Of a DNA stretch of 64,000 nt, positions 26,388-37,323 are shown one piece after another. The stretch's first letter is position 1; each line of letters begins with the position of its first letter. The notes under the pieces are model-generated. The model did not search any database and was not told the DNA's origin. It saw nothing but the letters and a program-made list of their open reading frames with translations. The position numbers and the translations under genes were made by a program. The stretch comes from CAYUCE01 sp964443275 (GTDB taxonomy: Bacteria; Bipolaricaulota; Bipolaricaulia; CAYUCE01): contig CAYUCE010000002.1 in the NCBI GenBank assembly GCA_964443275.1, forward strand, positions 1 through 64,000, in the 5' to 3' direction.

Positions 26388-28862
26388 TTAAGCCACCAAA
26401 TTTACCAATTTATCCGGGACCACAATTACTTTTTTTACCTCTTTATCGCTCAACCGATTCTCAATTGGCTCTTGTTTTAAAGCTAGTTGTTTAAGTTTCT
26501 CTTGGTTAGAGGATATGGCTTGTGAAACCTTCATCCGGGCTCTGACTACTCCATTTACTTGAATGACAATCTCCCTTTCCTCCTTTTGCAGGGCTTTCTC
26601 ATCATAGGTAGGCCAATTTTCTTCCAACACCCCGCCGCTATAACCCACTATATTCCAAAGTTCTTCACATACAAAAGGCGCAAAGGGAGAAACAAGCAGG
26701 ATCAAATCGGGGAGGATTCTACCCAAGAGTTGGGTGTTTATCTGTTCACCCTGCAAATAACCGGTGATAGCGTTAACCAGCTCCATTAAGGAACTTACCG
26801 CCGTATTGAAGCTAAAAGTTTTAATATCCTCGGTGACCTCTTTGACAGTCAAGTGGTATTTATACCAAACTTTCTGATCCCGGCTGGATAAACCGCTTTC
26901 AGTTATTTCACCAGTTTTTTTGTCCCTTAAGATATCCGCATGTTCGTTTATCAACCCCCAGACTTTATTTAAAAACCTAAAAGCACCTCTAACATCTTTG
27001 TCGCTCCATTCTATATCCTTATCCGGAGGCCCCATAAATAGGGTATAAAGGCGGAGGGTGTCATTTCCGTACTTTTGACTAATTTCGCTGGGAGCCACCA
27101 CGTTTCCTTTCGATGAGGACATAGCCCGACCGTTAAGATAGACCATCCCTTGAGTAAAGAGCCTTTTAAACGGTTCCTCAAAATCAAGATAACCCATATC
27201 ATAAAATGCCTTGGTGATAAAACGGGAATAAAGCAAATGGAGGATAGCATGCTCAACCCCTCCCACGTATTGGTCCACCGGCAGCCACTTGTTTACCAGA
27301 TCGGTATCCCAGGCCCTTTTTTTATCATTAGAGGAAATGTATCTCAAATAATACCAGCTAGAGTCCACGAAAGTATCCATGGTATCCGTCTCCCTTTCCG
27401 CTTCTTTCCCACAGCGGGGACACTTCGTCTTTTTAAACTCTTTGATCTCGGCCAGCCCCTTTTTACCAATAAATTCCACGTCGGGGAGCTTTACCGGTAA
27501 ATCCTCTTCGGGAACCGGAACCACCCCACAAGTAGGACAATAGATTATAGGGATGGGAGTTCCCCAATACCGCTGCCTGGATATGAGCCAGTCTCTAAGC
27601 TTATAGTTTATGGTTTTCCCACCTAGCCCTTTCCCCTTTAGATATTCACCTATTCTTTGTCTAGCTTTTTTTGAATCCAGCCCGTTGAACCCTCCAGAAT
27701 TGATTAGCTTTCCCTCACCGGCGTAGGCTTCGGTCAGCTCGCTCTGGGTGTCGCCGTCTTTTTGTATGACTTGAATGATGGGAAGCTCGTATTTTTTTGC
27801 AAACTCAAAGTCCCTTTGATCGTGGGCGGGAACAGCCATTATAGCCCCAGTACCATATTCCATCAATACGTAATTGGCTATCCAAATGGGAACTTTTTCA
27901 CCGTTTACCGGATTTATAGCATACCTTTCGGTAAAAACCCCCTTCTTTTCCACATCTAGGGCCTGCCTCTTTATTTCGGATTCTGTTTCCATCTCTTTGA
28001 CCGCATTTTGAATGGCCTTTTTTTTCTCCCCATCCTCAATAGATTCTAAAATCTCATCCACCAGCCGATGTTCGGGGGCCAGCACTAAAAAAGTGGCCCC
28101 GTAAAGGGTATCCGGACGGGTTGTAAATGTCTCAATCCAGTCGTTTGAATCCACTAGCTTAAATTTAGCCCTTACTCCGTGGCTTTTCCCAATCCAATTA
28201 CGCTGCATTTTCTTAACTCGCTCCGGCCACTCCTTTAACCGATCGAGATCATCCAGGAGCCTTTCCGCGTAGTTGGTTATGCGGAAGTACCATTGATCCA
28301 TCTTCTTCTTAGTTACTTTACGGTCACATCTTTCACATTTCCCATCTATAACTTGTTCATTGGCCAAGACCGTTTCGCAGTCCGGACACCAATTGACTGA
28401 TGCTTTGGCCCGGTAAGCTAGATCATTTTCATATAGCTTTAAAAATATCCATTGTGTCCACTTGTAATAATCCGGTTCGCTGGTGGTGACCTCCTGGTCC
28501 CAATCAAATTGTATGCCCATCTGATGAAATTGCTTCTTATATGTATTTATTGCCCGGTAGGTCCACTCTTTGGGATGGGAATTGTGTTTAATAGCAGCGT
28601 TTTCTGCCGGAAGGCCAAAGGAATCCCAGCCCATAGGATTTAACACATTAAATCCGCGCATTTTGTAAAATCGGGTAAGTGTATCGCCGATAATGTAGTT
28701 TCTTCCGTGGCCCACGTGCATCTTTCCCGAAGGATAGGGGTACATATTCAGGTAGTAATACTTATCCTCTGTGCAATGGATATCTGCCTTGAAGTACCCT
28801 TTTTGGGACCAAAAATCCCGCCATTTATCTTCTATTTTCTGAAAGTCGTATTCTTCGGGCAT
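26388..28862 (-). CDS. leuS: Leucyl-tRNA synthetase
   Basis: 824-residue class I synthetase charging tRNA-Leu. Visible are [20 protein letters not shown] (HIGH motif), a zinc knuckle [19 protein letters not shown], the CP1 editing domain with [13 protein letters not shown] and [16 protein letters not shown], a second knuckle CPTCG/CPRCG, and the KMSKS loop MSSSKGNVV near residue 582. Length is normal for bacterial LeuRS. It begins four bases after the phosphohexomutase stop. Confidence 0.97.
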   Translation of the reverse strand: MPEEYDFQKIEDKWRDFWSQKGYFKADIHCTEDKYYYLNMYPYPSGKMHVGHGRNYIIGDTLTRFYKMRGFNVLNPMGWDSFGLPAENAAIKHNSHPKEWTYRAINTYKKQFHQMGIQFDWDQEVTTSEPDYYKWTQWIFLKLYENDLAYRAKASVNWCPDCETVLANEQVIDGKCERCDRKVTKKKMDQWYFRITNYAERLLDDLDRLKEWPERVKKMQRNWIGKSHGVRAKFKLVDSNDWIETFTTRPDTLYGATFLVLAPEHRLVDEILESIEDGEKKKAIQNAVKEMETESEIKRQALDVEKKGVFTERYAINPVNGEKVPIWIANYVLMEYGTGAIMAVPAHDQRDFEFAKKYELPIIQVIQKDGDTQSELTEAYAGEGKLINSGGFNGLDSKKARQRIGEYLKGKGLGGKTINYKLRDWLISRQRYWGTPIPIIYCPTCGVVPVPEEDLPVKLPDVEFIGKKGLAEIKEFKKTKCPRCGKEAERETDTMDTFVDSSWYYLRYISSNDKKRAWDTDLVNKWLPVDQYVGGVEHAILHLLYSRFITKAFYDMGYLDFEEPFKRLFTQGMVYLNGRAMSSSKGNVVAPSEISQKYGNDTLRLYTLFMGPPDKDIEWSDKDVRGAFRFLNKVWGLINEHADILRDKKTGEITESGLSSRDQKVWYKYHLTVKEVTEDIKTFSFNTAVSSLMELVNAITGYLQGEQINTQLLGRILPDLILLVSPFAPFVCEELWNIVGYSGGVLEENWPTYDEKALQKEEREIVIQVNGVVRARMKVSQAISSNQEKLKQLALKQEPIENRLSDKEVKKVIVVPDKLVNLVA

Positions 28863-28866
28863 AATT

Positions 28867-30315
28867 TTACCTCAAAACATGCTCTTCCGCCTGGTCAAGC
28901 ACGTATTCAACTTTCCTCTTGGTGTCCATCTCCGAATAGAGTCTGAGAACCGGTTCGGTCCCTGAAGCTCTAAACAACAGCCATCCATCTTCAAACCTTA
29001 GTTTCACCCCGTCCAGATCCTCCACTTTAACTACTTTCCTCCCCGCGAATTCTTGAGGAGGACAATCCTTTATGCGAGCTACCACCTGTTTTCTTTTCTC
29101 AAGGTGGAGGTCTCGCCGCCCGTAATAGTGATAGCCAATCTCTCTCATCATATCTTTTATGATCGCCCCTATAGGTTTTTTGTGGGTAGCAGCTATCTCT
29201 AAAAGCAACAAGGACATCAGTACCCCATCCCTTTCCGGTATGTAGTTTTTAATACCTATCCCTCCGCTTTCTTCTCCTCCTATAAGTACATCTTCCTTGA
29301 GGAATAATTCGCAGATATATTTAAAGCCCACCGGAACTTCCTTTAGGGGCAAACTATTTCTATCGGCTAGTTTTGTAGCCATATCAGTAAGGGGGAAGGA
29401 TTTTACTACTTCTCCTTTCCAACCCCGCTCTTCTACCAGGTGCCGCAAGATCAAAGAATAAAAACGGTGAGAATCTATATAGTCCCCGTTAGCCGTTATT
29501 CCTCCTACCCGATCTCCGTCTCCATCGGTGGCTACACCGATTAAGATATCCTTTTTGCTTAGCTTCTTCTTCCAGGAGGCAAGTACCGCTTTGGAGGGAA
29601 TTAGGTTTTCACTCAAAGGTTCAGGCGATTTCCCCCCAAAATAGGGGTTCTCCCTATCCCTAATTTGGATGAAAGGTATATTAAGCTCACTAAGCACTTT
29701 GGCTACGCAGTCTTTAGCTGCACCGTACATAGGATCAACTACCACCTTAAGGGGGGCTTTTGAGATAGCTTGTAGATCCACCAATTCTTTTACCTTTTCC
29801 AAATGGGGTGTCTTTAAGTCCACCGTTTCAAGCGGGGTGTTTTTAGGATCTGGATTTCTATAATCCTCGTCCAGATAGCTTTCAATAGATTCGGTTACTT
29901 CCGGGGGGGCGGAACTGGCAAACTCCGGCTTGAACTTTATCCCGTTGTAGCGGGGAGGGTTGTGGCTGGCAGTAATCACAACCCCTCCAGCTTGTTTTAA
30001 TTTCTTCACCCCATAAGATAAAGCCGGGCTGGTAACTACACTGTCAGCCACTTTCACCGGAATTTGATTGGCACGAATGACTCTGGCAAAATGATGGGCA
30101 AAATCCCTGGACATAAAACGGGTGTCATAGCCTATAATTATACCCCGGCTGGCCGGCCTGTAAGGAACTTTCCACTCTGTATAGATAGAAAGCTCCTTTC
30201 TCTTTTCGGATTTTAAATAGCACGCTATAGCCTGGGCTACCCTACCTACATTGCGGTAGGTAAAGTCGTCCGCAATTACCCCTCGCCAGCCGTCGGTTCC
30301 AAAATGAATATCCAT
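28867..30315 (-). CDS. Phosphoglucomutase/phosphomannomutase
   Basis: 482-residue alpha-D-phosphohexomutase interconverting hexose 1- and 6-phosphates. [14 protein letters not shown] starts the protein; the active-site serine is in [16 protein letters not shown] (about 113); the magnesium loop is DGDGDRVGG (about 262); GGEESGG binds the sugar; [12 protein letters not shown] binds phosphate. Whether glucose or mannose is preferred cannot be decided. It is followed directly by leuS. Confidence 0.93.
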   Translation of the reverse strand: MDIHFGTDGWRGVIADDFTYRNVGRVAQAIACYLKSEKRKELSIYTEWKVPYRPASRGIIIGYDTRFMSRDFAHHFARVIRANQIPVKVADSVVTSPALSYGVKKLKQAGGVVITASHNPPRYNGIKFKPEFASSAPPEVTESIESYLDEDYRNPDPKNTPLETVDLKTPHLEKVKELVDLQAISKAPLKVVVDPMYGAAKDCVAKVLSELNIPFIQIRDRENPYFGGKSPEPLSENLIPSKAVLASWKKKLSKKDILIGVATDGDGDRVGGITANGDYIDSHRFYSLILRHLVEERGWKGEVVKSFPLTDMATKLADRNSLPLKEVPVGFKYICELFLKEDVLIGGEESGGIGIKNYIPERDGVLMSLLLLEIAATHKKPIGAIIKDMMREIGYHYYGRRDLHLEKRKQVVARIKDCPPQEFAGRKVVKVEDLDGVKLRFEDGWLLFRASGTEPVLRLYSEMDTKRKVEYVLDQAEEHVLR

Positions 30316-30393
30316 GTTTTTTCATCCCTCCGATGGTGATTATAAATGGGTCTTTATATCTTTGCGATTAAAATATGGGCTAATTATTTTTTA

Positions 30394-30591
30394 TTAGTTA
30401 AAGATGACCTTTTTGACGTTCTTAGGGAACTTGATCTGACCACTCTCAATAATCTCTCTAATGAGATCCTTAGGTAAGGAGGTTTCCACCCATATGGAGT
30501 TTAAATCTACGCTTCCGTCTTTAACCGGTATCTCAAGTAGCGTCTCCTCGATAGCTTTTTTATAGCTTTCTCTAATTTCTTCTAATTCCAT
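30394..30591 (-). CDS. Small hypothetical protein
   Basis: 65 residues, charged, soluble, no family recognised. Helical N-terminal half (MELEEIRESYKKAIEETLLE) then SVDLNSIWVETSLPKDLIREII, which looks like a short winged-helix element. It lies 11 bases after the DUF4139 gene on the same strand, so it is probably co-transcribed. Confidence 0.55.
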   Translation of the reverse strand: MELEEIRESYKKAIEETLLEIPVKDGSVDLNSIWVETSLPKDLIREIIESGQIKFPKNVKKVIFN

Positions 30592-30602
30592 CTTTTCTGC
30601 GT

Positions 30603-31961
30603 TTATAGTTTATATCTAACCGTATACCTAATAGTTGACTCCTCATCTGGCTCCACTTCCACCGTAAAACCTATTCTTTGGGCATCCAATTTCTCAAAGG
30701 TGGGATAGGAATGTAAAATCTCCCAGCTTCCCCTTAAATTCTCAATCACTTTGACCGTGACCTCTTCCTCCTTATGGCTTCTTAGAGTTATCTGATAGGA
30801 TTCGATGTAAGTTTCCTCATCAACCTTCTGATAGTCAGTTCTCTTTCTTTCACCTACAATATCAAAGGCGGCGCCTAAAGTAAGGTTGACCTTTTCATCG
30901 GTAGGAGTATGTGATATCCGATCCTCACCAATGAACCTGAGTCCGTCTTCATCCTGTTGATAAAACTTGACCGTGCCCGCCGGTAAGGGCTTTCCCAGTC
31001 CGTTGGATTCAGAGTTGGTAAAGTTTAGGGAAACTTGTACCCCATCTTCAACTTGTCCTTGATAGGTATATACCTTTTCTACTTTAACTCCGGAGGCGGT
31101 GATGAAGGATAGCTGTCTTTGTTCACCATCTTTTAAGCTTACCTTTCGATTCAAGGAATATCGATGATATTCAAAAAGTCTTTGTGATTCAAATCCAGCT
31201 TCTGCTTCCGGAGCCATAGCTTTAAGGAACGCCGTCCCCCGATTACTTTCCGCTCGATGCAGCTCGCCAGCAACCAGTTCTAGGAGTGCGTTTTGGAAAG
31301 TCTTCCCGCCTTGGTTGGCTACAGAAATCCAACTGGTAAGATCAGACCTTTGAGGGCCGGTGAGAACAATTGAGTAATAAGCATTCCAATCAAGCCCTTC
31401 AGTCAAATAATTGATCCTGATCTTATATGCTCCCTCTTTTTCCCCATCTGCGATCTTCCACAATAGATACGGCTCAGGGGCAAAATCTTCCGGGAGGCCG
31501 GGAAAACTTAACTCCACCGGGTCTTTGATTAACTCCACCTTTCCCGATTGATCTTTCAAAATTATTCCTCCAGAGGTGCCAAGAAGGATCCCCTTATAAG
31601 TTTTGTATCCCATGCTCCCCTGAGCAATAACTTCAATCTGTTTACCCACAAAACTTGCCAAGAGATTCTCCTGGGTGACCGGCTTGAAGTGATAGCTTTG
31701 TTCGAGTACGGAAAGTTGACCTGGGCCCTCCAAAGTTTTTATCTGTAGAGAGGTAGGCATAATCCGGCGAGGGATATCTTCTATTTTCACCTCTTGAGTA
31801 CCTTTTTCAACTTCCAAGAGCCGCACCTCCGATACGGAGGCCAAATTCTGTTGATAGATAGCTAAAATTGTTTGGTCCGCTTCCTCCTGATTGAGCCCCT
31901 GTAAAGAGGTAAATCCCAATAATACAGCTATCAAAACAACCAGCGTAAATACCTTCTTCAT
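30603..31961 (-). CDS. Secreted DUF4139 protein
   Basis: 452 residues with a signal peptide (MKKVFTLVVLIAVLLGFTSLQG). LRLLEVEKGTQEV-like repeat start (VRLLEVEKGTQEVKIEDIPRRI), VPTSLQI-type MPTSLQIKT, an insertion of SH3-like strands around 105-145, then YLTEGLDWNAYYSIVL and SWISVANQGGKTFQNALLELVAG are typical of the DUF4139 domain (mucoidy inhibitor A-like). The function is unknown; the location is probably periplasmic or cell surface. The C-terminus is all beta with no anchor. Neighbours on the same strand are a secreted protein before and a small protein after. Confidence 0.8.
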   Translation of the reverse strand: MKKVFTLVVLIAVLLGFTSLQGLNQEEADQTILAIYQQNLASVSEVRLLEVEKGTQEVKIEDIPRRIMPTSLQIKTLEGPGQLSVLEQSYHFKPVTQENLLASFVGKQIEVIAQGSMGYKTYKGILLGTSGGIILKDQSGKVELIKDPVELSFPGLPEDFAPEPYLLWKIADGEKEGAYKIRINYLTEGLDWNAYYSIVLTGPQRSDLTSWISVANQGGKTFQNALLELVAGELHRAESNRGTAFLKAMAPEAEAGFESQRLFEYHRYSLNRKVSLKDGEQRQLSFITASGVKVEKVYTYQGQVEDGVQVSLNFTNSESNGLGKPLPAGTVKFYQQDEDGLRFIGEDRISHTPTDEKVNLTLGAAFDIVGERKRTDYQKVDEETYIESYQITLRSHKEEEVTVKVIENLRGSWEILHSYPTFEKLDAQRIGFTVEVEPDEESTIRYTVRYKL

Positions 31962-32032
31962 TTCACTTCCCCTCCTTATAAAAAGTTGAGTGGTTTAGTG
32001 GTTGAGTCGTTAACTTTTTAACTCCCCGCTAC

Positions 32033-32530
32033 TTAACTACTTTTCACGTCCTGGCCCATCTTATTCAACTGCGACCTGGCTAGGCCAATCAAATCCAAAT
32101 CTTGGGTGCCTTCTGCCCGGTTCCATGAATAGATAGTGACCATATTATTTACCCTAAATACCAGCTCTCTGGGCTTTCCTTGCCGAGCGGGTTTAATGTA
32201 GGCTTGGTCGGCTAAGTCTTCGTCAGGAAGTGCGTTTTCCCCTGCTTCCTCCAATTTCTGATTGTAGAACGAACTTGCCTCTTTTACATCATCGAACTTA
32301 AGTATGGACTGAGCCAAAGTTGAATTATCAGTTTTTTCAAATATAGCGGTAATTCCTATCAATGGCTCTTCCGGGGAGCCTTCCGCTACCAGCTCCCATC
32401 CTGGGCCCAGTTCTTGAGGTTTAAATAAATAAGCGGCAAGTTCACTTTTTGGGTTATCTTCTGCCACTACTAATACTACCATACAAATAAACATAAACAG
32501 CGCTACTAACAACAGTACCCAACGTCTCAC
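32033..32530 (-). CDS. Secreted hypothetical protein
   Basis: 165 residues with a signal peptide (RRWVLLLVALFMFICMVVLVVAED). The mature part has LGPGWELVAEGSPEEPL and EASSFYNQKLEEAG; its pattern of small alpha/beta elements recalls proteins that monitor or bind in the periplasm, but no family can be named. It heads the minus-strand series with the DUF4139 gene. Confidence 0.6.
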   Translation of the reverse strand: MRRWVLLLVALFMFICMVVLVVAEDNPKSELAAYLFKPQELGPGWELVAEGSPEEPLIGITAIFEKTDNSTLAQSILKFDDVKEASSFYNQKLEEAGENALPDEDLADQAYIKPARQGKPRELVFRVNNMVTIYSWNRAEGTQDLDLIGLARSQLNKMGQDVKSS

Positions 32531-32672
32531 TTAAATCACCCCTTGTAACATAACTTGACCTGCTAAATTAAGATAATCCAAGACGGGCTTTTTTTCAACT
32601 CCTCCCATCGGCTTCCAAGTTAGCCTCTAACCGATTGATGTCCGCATCCTCTTTCGATAAAATCAAGTTGCA

Positions 32673-34547
32673 ATGGGTGAAAGATCCGATCTTAAAAATC
32701 TTAAAAGTAACCTCGGAGTTTTGCCAAACCAACCGGGAGTCTACTTATTTCGGGACAAAAGCGGCCGGGTAATATATGTAGGAAAGGCTGCATCGCTTAA
32801 GAAGAGGGTCAGTTCCTACTTCAGAAATGGATCACCTGCCGATCCCAAGACGAATTCTGTGGTAAGCGAGGCTGCCGATTTTGATTACATAGTAGCCAAC
32901 TCAGAACAAGAAGCCCTAATCTTAGAATGTAACTTGATAAAGGAGTACAAGCCAAGATATAACTCCAGACTCAAAGATGACAAGAAGTTCCCCTACTTAA
33001 AGCTTACCACCGCAGAATTGTTTCCTCGCTTACTTATAGACCGTCAGGTGGCAAATGACGGTAGTAAATATTTTGGTCCCTATACCGATGTTCAAATGAT
33101 CAGAAATAATTTAAACTTATTGCGGCGCCTGTTTCCGGTAAGGACCTGTAGTGATCGGATAACCTCCGAGGGTAGTACCAGGCGGGACCGTCCTTGCCTT
33201 GATTATTGGATTGATCAGTGCAGCGCCCCTTGCGTCAAAAAAATAGATGTACAAGGATACCAAAAAATAATAAAAGACCTGATAAGCTTTCTTTCTGGAG
33301 GGAAAAGAAAGGTCCTTTCTCAGCTTAAAAAAAAGATGAAAGAGCATTCCGAAAAATTGGAATTTGAGCGGGCGGCAAGGGTAAAGAACCAGATACGGGC
33401 TTTCGAGAAACTAACCAGCTCCCAGGTTATAACTACCTCCACCTTAGATAACCGTGACTGTATAGGGATGGCCGTAAACCATGACCTTTGTTGTTTGGCT
33501 GTTCTTTTTATCCGAGAAGGTAGGGTAAAGGGTAAAGAGACTTTGTTTATGGAGGTACCCCCGAAATCTAGGCCGGAAGAGATCCTGTCCTCCTTTGTCA
33601 AGCAATTTTATATGGATGCCTCCTTTATACCCAAAGAAATTCTTCTTCCTAATAATTTGGATGATAAAAAAACTACCGGCAACTGGCTTTCAGGAAAAAA
33701 AGGGAATAAGGTGTATTTGAAGGTTCCTCAAAGAGGAGATAAACGAAAAATAGTCAAAATGGCAAACCGTAATGCCCAATTGACCCTGGGAGAAGAGGAG
33801 ATTAAGCATAAATCCGACCGTAAAAGGAATCAAATATTAAAGGAGCTGCAGGATGCTTTAGGTTTAAGAAAAATACCGAACCGAATGGAGGCATATGATA
33901 TATCCCAGGTAGGGGGAACCAAAGCGGTAGGGTCCATGGTGGTATTTGAAGGTGGACTTCCCAAAAAATCTGACTACCGCCGATTTAAAATAGAAACTGT
34001 ACAGGGGGTCGACGACTACGGAATGATGGAAGAGGTGCTTATGAGAAGATTTAAACACGGCCTGCGGGAGCAAAAAGCAACCCCTCAAAGTTTTTCTGAA
34101 TGGGCACACTGGCCTGACTTGATACTTATAGACGGGGGAAAGGGCCAGCTTAAGGTCGCTCAAAACGTTCTTACTAAACTTGATTTAACTGAGGTAGAAG
34201 CGATGGGGTTGGCCAAGGAAAATGAAGAGATTTTCTTACCCCGGCGGAAGTCACCGCTAAACCTGCCTTCGGATTCCAAAGTCCTTCACCTTTTGCAACA
34301 TATCCGAGATGAAGCACACCGCTTTGCACTTAGTTATCATCGCACGCTTAGAAAAAGGAGCATGAGTAAATCCGCTTTGGATTCAATCCGCGGAGTGGGG
34401 CCGGCCAGAAAAAAAGCTATTTTGAACCATTTTGGTTCCCTGGCTAATCTTAAAAATGCCTCGCTGGCCGAAATCTCCTCTGTACCCGGCCTTCCGGAAA
34501 AAGTTGCTCAAAGAATTTATCGAAATTTCTCCCAAAATGTAAGCTAA
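32673..34547 (+). CDS. uvrC: Excinuclease ABC subunit C
   Basis: 624-residue nuclease of nucleotide excision repair that makes both cuts around a lesion with UvrB. The GIY-YIG domain is at the start (GVYLFRDKSGRVIYVGKA), followed by CxxY-like CLDYWIDQCSAPC, the UvrB-interacting UVR motif (LKFERAARVKNQI-like LEFERAARVKNQI), an RNase-H-like domain with YDISQVGG and LILIDGGKGQLKVA, and tandem helix-hairpin-helix motifs at the end (IRGVGPARKKAILNHFGS). The ribosome-binding site is weak. Confidence 0.97.
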   Translation: MGERSDLKNLKSNLGVLPNQPGVYLFRDKSGRVIYVGKAASLKKRVSSYFRNGSPADPKTNSVVSEAADFDYIVANSEQEALILECNLIKEYKPRYNSRLKDDKKFPYLKLTTAELFPRLLIDRQVANDGSKYFGPYTDVQMIRNNLNLLRRLFPVRTCSDRITSEGSTRRDRPCLDYWIDQCSAPCVKKIDVQGYQKIIKDLISFLSGGKRKVLSQLKKKMKEHSEKLEFERAARVKNQIRAFEKLTSSQVITTSTLDNRDCIGMAVNHDLCCLAVLFIREGRVKGKETLFMEVPPKSRPEEILSSFVKQFYMDASFIPKEILLPNNLDDKKTTGNWLSGKKGNKVYLKVPQRGDKRKIVKMANRNAQLTLGEEEIKHKSDRKRNQILKELQDALGLRKIPNRMEAYDISQVGGTKAVGSMVVFEGGLPKKSDYRRFKIETVQGVDDYGMMEEVLMRRFKHGLREQKATPQSFSEWAHWPDLILIDGGKGQLKVAQNVLTKLDLTEVEAMGLAKENEEIFLPRRKSPLNLPSDSKVLHLLQHIRDEAHRFALSYHRTLRKRSMSKSALDSIRGVGPARKKAILNHFGSLANLKNASLAEISSVPGLPEKVAQRIYRNFSQNVS

Positions 34548-34582
34548 GACTTGGTCCTAAAACCTTCAATTCCTCTTTTCTG

Positions 34583-34902
34583 AAGTTTTGATATAAGCAA
34601 GAAACTAGATTGTAGGTCGCAAGTGAACAGAAACTTTCGTGATATGTAGGGCATTTCCTTCGGGAATCCCGAATCGGTGTGACGGGGCTCCCTCGCTTAC
34701 GCTCGGTCACACATATGCGCGCACCTCTCTCGGAATTCCCTCGGATGCCCAATGGATAGGGAGGAGAGGATAAATTTTTCTTGGAGCTTAAGAATCTGTT
34801 TGACGAGCGTTAGCGAGGAGTTATGCAGCGAGGAAGAAAATTTTATCCTCTCCCCTAAGCGAGCAGTATAGCAAAATAGCTGGAAAGCTTATATCAAAAT
34901 TT
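34583..34902. repeat. MITE-like palindrome-rich element
   Basis: About 315 bp bounded by 13-bp perfect inverted ends TTTTGATATAAGC (34586-34598) and GCTTATATCAAAA (34887-34899). Inside are nested inverted repeats: GGGCAT/ATGCCC (34649/34745), TTCGGGA/TCCCGAA (34659-34673), GTGTGAC/GTCACAC (34677/34706) and a 20-bp arm with one mismatch (34763-34782 and 34834-34853). GAGCGTTAGCGAGG and an inverted GAGCGTAAGCGAGG are also present. No credible protein is encoded. The sequence is richer in G+C than its surroundings. It fills the gap between uvrC and the catabolic island. Confidence 0.65.
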
Positions 34903-34921
34903 TAGTCCCCTTTTAAGTAAC

Positions 34922-34950
34922 TTGACAGCCCGATAACTATCCGCTATTAT
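34922..34950 (+). promoter_or_regulatory. Promoter of IclR-family gene
   Basis: TTGACA (34922-34927), 17-base spacer, TATTAT (34945-34950), ending 39 bases before the IclR-family ATG; AAAGGAAA serves as ribosome-binding site. It begins 20 bases beyond the palindromic element. Confidence 0.7.
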
Positions 34951-34989
34951 TTTATATAATGAAATCTTAATTTTATTAAAGGAAATAGC

Positions 34990-35748
34990 ATGGAGAAGAC
35001 TCGGAAATCACGAACTGTCCTAAAAGCACTTGAAGTCTTAGAAGAGTTATCCAAGCTCGAGGAAGGGTTAACAAATGCGGAGCTTTCTCGCCGCCTTGGT
35101 CTTCATCCCAGCACCAGTTACCGGCTTCTAAATACTCTGGTCAGCAAAAATTATTTGAGTAAGGAAAATGGCCTTTACCGGCTGGGACATAAGATCCTGC
35201 AGCTTAAGTACTTGGCCCGCCGGGAGGAGAATTTGCGCCAGCGGGCACGTCCCTGGTTAATCAAGCTGGAGAGTGAAACCGGTTTTACCACAAACTTGGC
35301 CATCCTTGATATGCTTAATGCTGTACCGATTGAAATTGTAAGCGGTTCAAAGAATTTAGTAGTAAACAAAAACCTAGGCAAGCCAGTCCCACTTCATGCC
35401 ACTGCAGTGGGTAAATGTCTGCTTGCATATCTACCCAAATCTGAGAGAAAAAAGCTCCTGGCTCAACTGAAACTTCAAAAGTTGACTCCGAAAACTATAA
35501 CTAAGAAGGAGAAGCTACTTGAAGAGCTTAAAACCATCAAAAGACGCGGGTTTGCGGTAGATGATGAAGAGTTTGTAACCGGAATAAGATGCGTTGGAGC
35601 CCCCATATTTTCAAAGAAGGAAGCCCTAGCTGCCATAAGCGTCTCCAGCTTGTCTTCTCAGCTAGATGACGACCAGATAGGCAAAGTAGCAAAACAGGTC
35701 ATTAGGACAGCGAAGGAAATCTCCTATCAGGCGGAAAATATTTCCTGA
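34990..35748 (+). CDS. IclR-family transcriptional regulator
   Basis: 252 residues. An N-terminal winged helix-turn-helix (LTNAELSRRLGLHPSTSYRLLNTLV) is joined to an IclR effector-binding domain (GFTTNLAILDMLN, LHATAVGKCLLAYLP, RRGFAVDDEEFVTGIRCVGAPIF). Family members sense small catabolic substrates and control adjacent operons. It is 14 bases upstream of the first aminotransferase gene on the same strand, so it probably regulates the catabolic island and itself. Confidence 0.93.
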   Translation: MEKTRKSRTVLKALEVLEELSKLEEGLTNAELSRRLGLHPSTSYRLLNTLVSKNYLSKENGLYRLGHKILQLKYLARREENLRQRARPWLIKLESETGFTTNLAILDMLNAVPIEIVSGSKNLVVNKNLGKPVPLHATAVGKCLLAYLPKSERKKLLAQLKLQKLTPKTITKKEKLLEELKTIKRRGFAVDDEEFVTGIRCVGAPIFSKKEALAAISVSSLSSQLDDDQIGKVAKQVIRTAKEISYQAENIS

Positions 35749-35762
35749 GGAGGCTATTACAA

Positions 35763-37079
35763 GTGACTAACTTTATTAACTTAAAAAACGAACTTCCCGG
35801 AAAGAAGTCACAAGAAATCGCCCAAAAGAGAAAGATGTATGTGACTCAAGCCGTGGGCAAACAATCGCTTTGCCCCGGTTATATTGCCAGTGGTGATGGC
35901 GCTTTAGTTACTGACGTAGACGGAAATACCTTTATCGATTTTACCGGGGGTTGGGGATGTTTAATTGTGGGTCATACTCCAACCAGAGTAGTGAAAGCAA
36001 TTAAAGAACAAGCTGAGAAATATCTTCACACGGACTTTTCAGCAGTTCCGTACGAACCCTACGTCGAGCTTGCCGAGCGATTGGTTAAGCTGGCCCCCGG
36101 CGATTGGCCCAAAAAGGCGGCCTTTTTTAATAGTGGAGCAGAAGCGGTGGAAAATGCGGTAAAGATATCACGTGCTTACACCGGAAGGAAAGCAGTGATA
36201 GTATTCGAAAATGCCTTTCACGGCCGGACACTTCTAACTATGACCATGACCCACAAAGCCAAACCCTATAAGTACAAGTTTGGCCCATTTGCCTCCGATA
36301 TCTACCGGCTACCCTATCCCAACTCCTATCGTTCTGATGGAAAATCAAAAGACTGGGAGCGGGAACTTACTTCTCTGGTCAATCCTGAAGAGGTGGCTTG
36401 CTTAGTAATAGAGCCCATACAAGGTGAAGGGGGGTTTTTAGTTCCTCCGGATGGATTCTTAAAACAATTACGGGATCTGTGTGACAAGTACGGTATCTTG
36501 TTTGTAGCAGATGAGATTCAAACCGGTATGGGCAGGACGGGGAAGATGTTTGCTATCCAACATTGGGACATCGAACCGGACATTATTACAGTAGCCAAAT
36601 CGCTGGCTGCCGGGCTTCCTCTATCCGGGGTAATCGCCAAAAAAGAAGTCATCGATTCTCTTATCGAGGGAGCCATCGGAGGTACATATTGTGGAAATCC
36701 ACTTGCCTGCCGGGCAGCCATCGAGGTCTTAAACCTTATCCAGGAAGAAAATCTCCTTTCACGAGCCGAAAAAATCGGCAAACAAATAAAGGAAAGATTT
36801 ACTTCGATGAAGGAAAAGTACGAAATCATAGGCCATATACGGGGTATAGGAGCCATGGTGGGAATGGAATTTGTTAAAGATAGAGATACTAAGGAGCCTG
36901 CTTCAGAGGCTACTTCCCAGATCGTTAAAGATTGTGTTTCACATGGACTGCTTGTTCCCAGCTGCGGAATTTACAATAACGTAATCAGGTTGCTAGTGCC
37001 TTTGGTAATTACCGACTCCCAGCTAAGCGAGGGCCGTGACGTATTGGAAGATGCAGTCGCTAGAGTTGCAGGAATCTAA
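35763..37079 (+). CDS. Class III aminotransferase, copy 1
   Basis: 438-residue PLP-dependent omega-amino group transaminase (4-aminobutyrate/ornithine/putrescine group). FTGGWGCLIVGHTP, FFNSGAEAVENAVKISRAYTGR, AFHGRT, the PLP-binding VADEIQTGMGRTG and the Schiff-base lysine in VAKSLAAGLPLSG (about residue 280) are all present. The substrate is not determinable. The start has the stretch GAGGAGGCTATTACAA in front (GTG at 35763). Bases 35970-36988 are identical to 49171-50189 in copy 2, while both ends differ, which indicates gene conversion. Confidence 0.93.
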   Translation: MTNFINLKNELPGKKSQEIAQKRKMYVTQAVGKQSLCPGYIASGDGALVTDVDGNTFIDFTGGWGCLIVGHTPTRVVKAIKEQAEKYLHTDFSAVPYEPYVELAERLVKLAPGDWPKKAAFFNSGAEAVENAVKISRAYTGRKAVIVFENAFHGRTLLTMTMTHKAKPYKYKFGPFASDIYRLPYPNSYRSDGKSKDWERELTSLVNPEEVACLVIEPIQGEGGFLVPPDGFLKQLRDLCDKYGILFVADEIQTGMGRTGKMFAIQHWDIEPDIITVAKSLAAGLPLSGVIAKKEVIDSLIEGAIGGTYCGNPLACRAAIEVLNLIQEENLLSRAEKIGKQIKERFTSMKEKYEIIGHIRGIGAMVGMEFVKDRDTKEPASEATSQIVKDCVSHGLLVPSCGIYNNVIRLLVPLVITDSQLSEGRDVLEDAVARVAGI

Positions 37080-37323
37080 GATTTTTAGAATAGGTTGGTA
37101 AGTTAAATACGGAGCAACGCAACCTAGTTCCATTATCTTTCCCATTTACATGATCTGTTCAACCTAGATGAACGACGATCAGGAAGTTAAGATATCGTAC
37201 TTATTTTGGTAGCTATCTGTAAACCAATCGCTATCATTGAGATATACGGCTTAACTTAGGATAGTAAACTTTATGAGTTCCTCCTGGAAGACTAGAATGT
37301 GAGATCTGAAAGTGATTAATATC

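Noticed and set aside
34450..34752. 100-residue minus-strand open frame over the uvrC end and the palindromic element
   Set aside because: It is antisense to uvrC for a third of its length and otherwise coded by inverted repeats.
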